In this document: piece by piece, positions 62,687-64,000 of the stretch
How the letters are laid out: each line of letters begins with the position of its first letter
How positions within the stretch are numbered: position 1 is the stretch's first letter
Notes under the pieces: generated by a model
The model's database searches: none
What the model saw: only the letters and a program-made list of their open reading frames with translations
Told to the model about the DNA's origin: nothing
Position numbers and translations under genes: made by a program
From: Vibrio sp. HB236076
GTDB taxonomy: Bacteria > Pseudomonadota > Gammaproteobacteria > Enterobacterales > Vibrionaceae
NCBI RefSeq assembly: GCF_040957575.1
Contig: NZ_CP162601.1
Coordinates: forward strand, 2,356,001 to 2,420,000
Reading direction: 5' to 3'
Length of the DNA stretch: 64,000 nucleotides

Positions 62687-64000
62687 TCATCTTGGCTTAA
62701 CCGCTCCCCATTTGACCAGCATCGCTTCGAGCTTGTAAAAATCCAAAGGCTTGGTTAAAAAGTCACACATACCCACACTCAAACACAATTGCTTATCTGT
62801 TTCTAACACGTTGGCGGTAAGCGCAATGATCGGGGTATTTTGGTAAGCAGCCAGTTGCTTTATTTGGCTTGTCGCTTGCAAACCGTCGAGGACGGGCATT
62901 TGCATATCCATTAAAATAAGGTCGAAGTGTTCGGCTTGGCATTGTTCAACCGCTTGTTTCCCATCGTCAACGATAACAATCGTTGTGATGTTGAGGTTGT
63001 GAAGCAAACTTTCTATCACGACTTGGTTTATCTCATTATCCTCCGCCACCAATATTTTAAGGTGTGAAAAATCCGTACTTGGCGCTGGTATCACTTGCTC
63101 TAATGAGCCGAAATCTTGTCTCTGAGGCGCTTCACTGTCTAATGTAAAATAGAAACAAGAGCCCTTGCCTAATTGACTATCGATGTTTAACTCCGTTTGC
63201 ATGAGCGACAAGAGCTTACTGGTGATAGTGAGCCCTAAGCCAGTGCCGCCATAACGACGAGTAATCGATGTATCGGCTTGAGAAAAAGCGTCAAAAAGCG
63301 TTTTTATGTTGTTGTCATCAATCCCGATTCCGGAATCCGTGACACGAAAGGTTAATAACTGCTTATTATCGTCTTGCTTATCAATATCAATATCCAATGC
63401 GACACGGCCTTGGTCGGTAAACTTGATCGCATTGCTCAAAAGATTCATCAGCACTTGTTTGATTCGGGTCTCATCGCCTAAAAAGTAGGTGTCTTTTGAA
63501 GAGGCATTCACAAACAGCTGGATACCTTTTTCTTCGGCTTGATGCCGAAATAAATGTTCTAACTCTTCGCACAGCTTTTGCAAACTGATCGGCAGATGTT
63601 CGAGCTCTATTTTACCGGCTTCAATTTTACTTAAATCCAAAATATCGTTAATGATGACTAACAAGCTGTTTCCCGACGATTGAATAATCTCAAGCATACG
63701 ACGCTGGGACGCCGATAACTCTGTAGTACTCAATTGCCAAGCCATGCCTAAAACCCCATTCATTGGCGTGCGAATTTCATGGCTCATGTTGGCCAAAAAT
63801 TCCGATTTGATCTTGGTCGTGTGTTCGGCATTTTGTTTGGCAACAATCAGATCTTGGCTAACATCGCGAAAGCGACTCGCCGCTTCCGCTAACAAACCAA
63901 TTTCATCTTCGCGTTTCGTACCATGAATGGAAGCAGACAAGTTTCCCGCCAAAAATTGTCGAAAACTCTGGGTAAGTAAGATAATGGCCTTGGCGATATG
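62687..64000 (-). CDS. Hybrid sensor histidine kinase, 3' part (5' end outside window)
   Basis: The frame is open to the window edge; about 437 residues are visible. First comes the end of a HAMP domain (LSASIHGTKREDEIGLLAEAASRF), then a short coiled coil. HisKA follows with SHEIRTPMNGVLGMAWQL, then HATPase with N-box QVLMNLLSNAIKFT, G1 DSGIGID and G2 GGTGLGLTITSKLL. A receiver domain with acidic pocket VAEDNEIN and phospho-Asp in LILMDMQMPVLDG ends the protein (KPLDFYKLEAMLVKWGAVKPR). This is a BarA/ArcB-like hybrid layout without an Hpt domain, so an external phosphotransfer protein is needed. Confidence 0.93.
   Translation of the reverse strand, partial: HIAKAIILLTQSFRQFLAGNLSASIHGTKREDEIGLLAEAASRFRDVSQDLIVAKQNAEHTTKIKSEFLANMSHEIRTPMNGVLGMAWQLSTTELSASQRRMLEIIQSSGNSLLVIINDILDLSKIEAGKIELEHLPISLQKLCEELEHLFRHQAEEKGIQLFVNASSKDTYFLGDETRIKQVLMNLLSNAIKFTDQGRVALDIDIDKQDDNKQLLTFRVTDSGIGIDDNNIKTLFDAFSQADTSITRRYGGTGLGLTITSKLLSLMQTELNIDSQLGKGSCFYFTLDSEAPQRQDFGSLEQVIPAPSTDFSHLKILVAEDNEINQVVIESLLHNLNITTIVIVDDGKQAVEQCQAEHFDLILMDMQMPVLDGLQATSQIKQLAAYQNTPIIALTANVLETDKQLCLSVGMCDFLTKPLDFYKLEAMLVKWGAVKPR

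Overview
The window looks like chromosomal DNA from a Vibrionaceae member, most likely a Vibrio. The block recN - bamE - (ratB, ratA reverse) - smpB - ssrA is the usual gammaproteobacterial backbone. The tmRNA tag reads ANDENYALAA, SmpB is Vibrio-like throughout, and the rest is rich in chemoreceptors and TRAP, AGCS and POT carriers typical of marine vibrios. No rRNA, tRNA, CRISPR array, complete insertion sequence or prophage was seen. The last gene at each edge is cut by the window.

Layout. 1-3.6 kb: end of recN, bamE, ratA/ratB, smpB, ssrA. 3.6-5.9 kb: an AT-richer insert directly behind ssrA with a HipA-family kinase followed by its HTH partner, preceded by three TTTACTCA boxes exactly 41 bp apart. 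5.9-9.5 kb: small membrane protein, NfeD/SPFH pair, POT peptide transporter. 9.9-15.3 kb: a sensor-less, internally shortened histidine kinase and two chemoreceptors, one carrying a C-terminal PilZ domain. 15.6-22.2 kb: poxB, a RecQ-like helicase, an unknown protein and cpdB. 22.3-32.2 kb (minus): a seven-gene operon behind a guanidine-I (ykkC) riboswitch, comprising ABC transporter, two UAAP proteins, a biotin-dependent carboxylase and allophanate hydrolase. It is best read as guanidine uptake and degradation rather than urea degradation. 32.5-34.5 kb: a LysR regulator divergent from a YeiH-type carrier. 34.6-40.8 kb: the L-threonate/D-erythronate module (GntP permease, otnI, otnC, otnK, ltnD) divergent from a DeoR regulator, the same gene set as E. 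coli ygbIJKLMN. 42.3-47.5 kb: a DctPQM TRAP transporter with a Cache-domain two-component pair. 47.6-51.4 kb: codB - pucR - codA, whose deaminase has a changed active-site neighbourhood. 51.6-60.4 kb: LysR/MATE pair, LysE exporter, OmpX-like barrel, kinase-like protein with a perfect CRP site, AGCS symporter with a long leader, BASS transporter, satP. 60.6-64 kb: a chemoreceptor with a free-amino-acid dCache motif and the 3' part of a hybrid sensor kinase.

Most of the window is nutrient capture: each catabolic unit pairs a transporter with its enzymes and a local regulator or riboswitch, and the chemoreceptors supply steering. The least ordinary items are the hipA-HTH insert with its phased boxes, the chemoreceptor-PilZ fusion, the riboswitch-led guanidine operon, a MITE-like repeat present in one complete and one decayed copy, and the truncated kinase.
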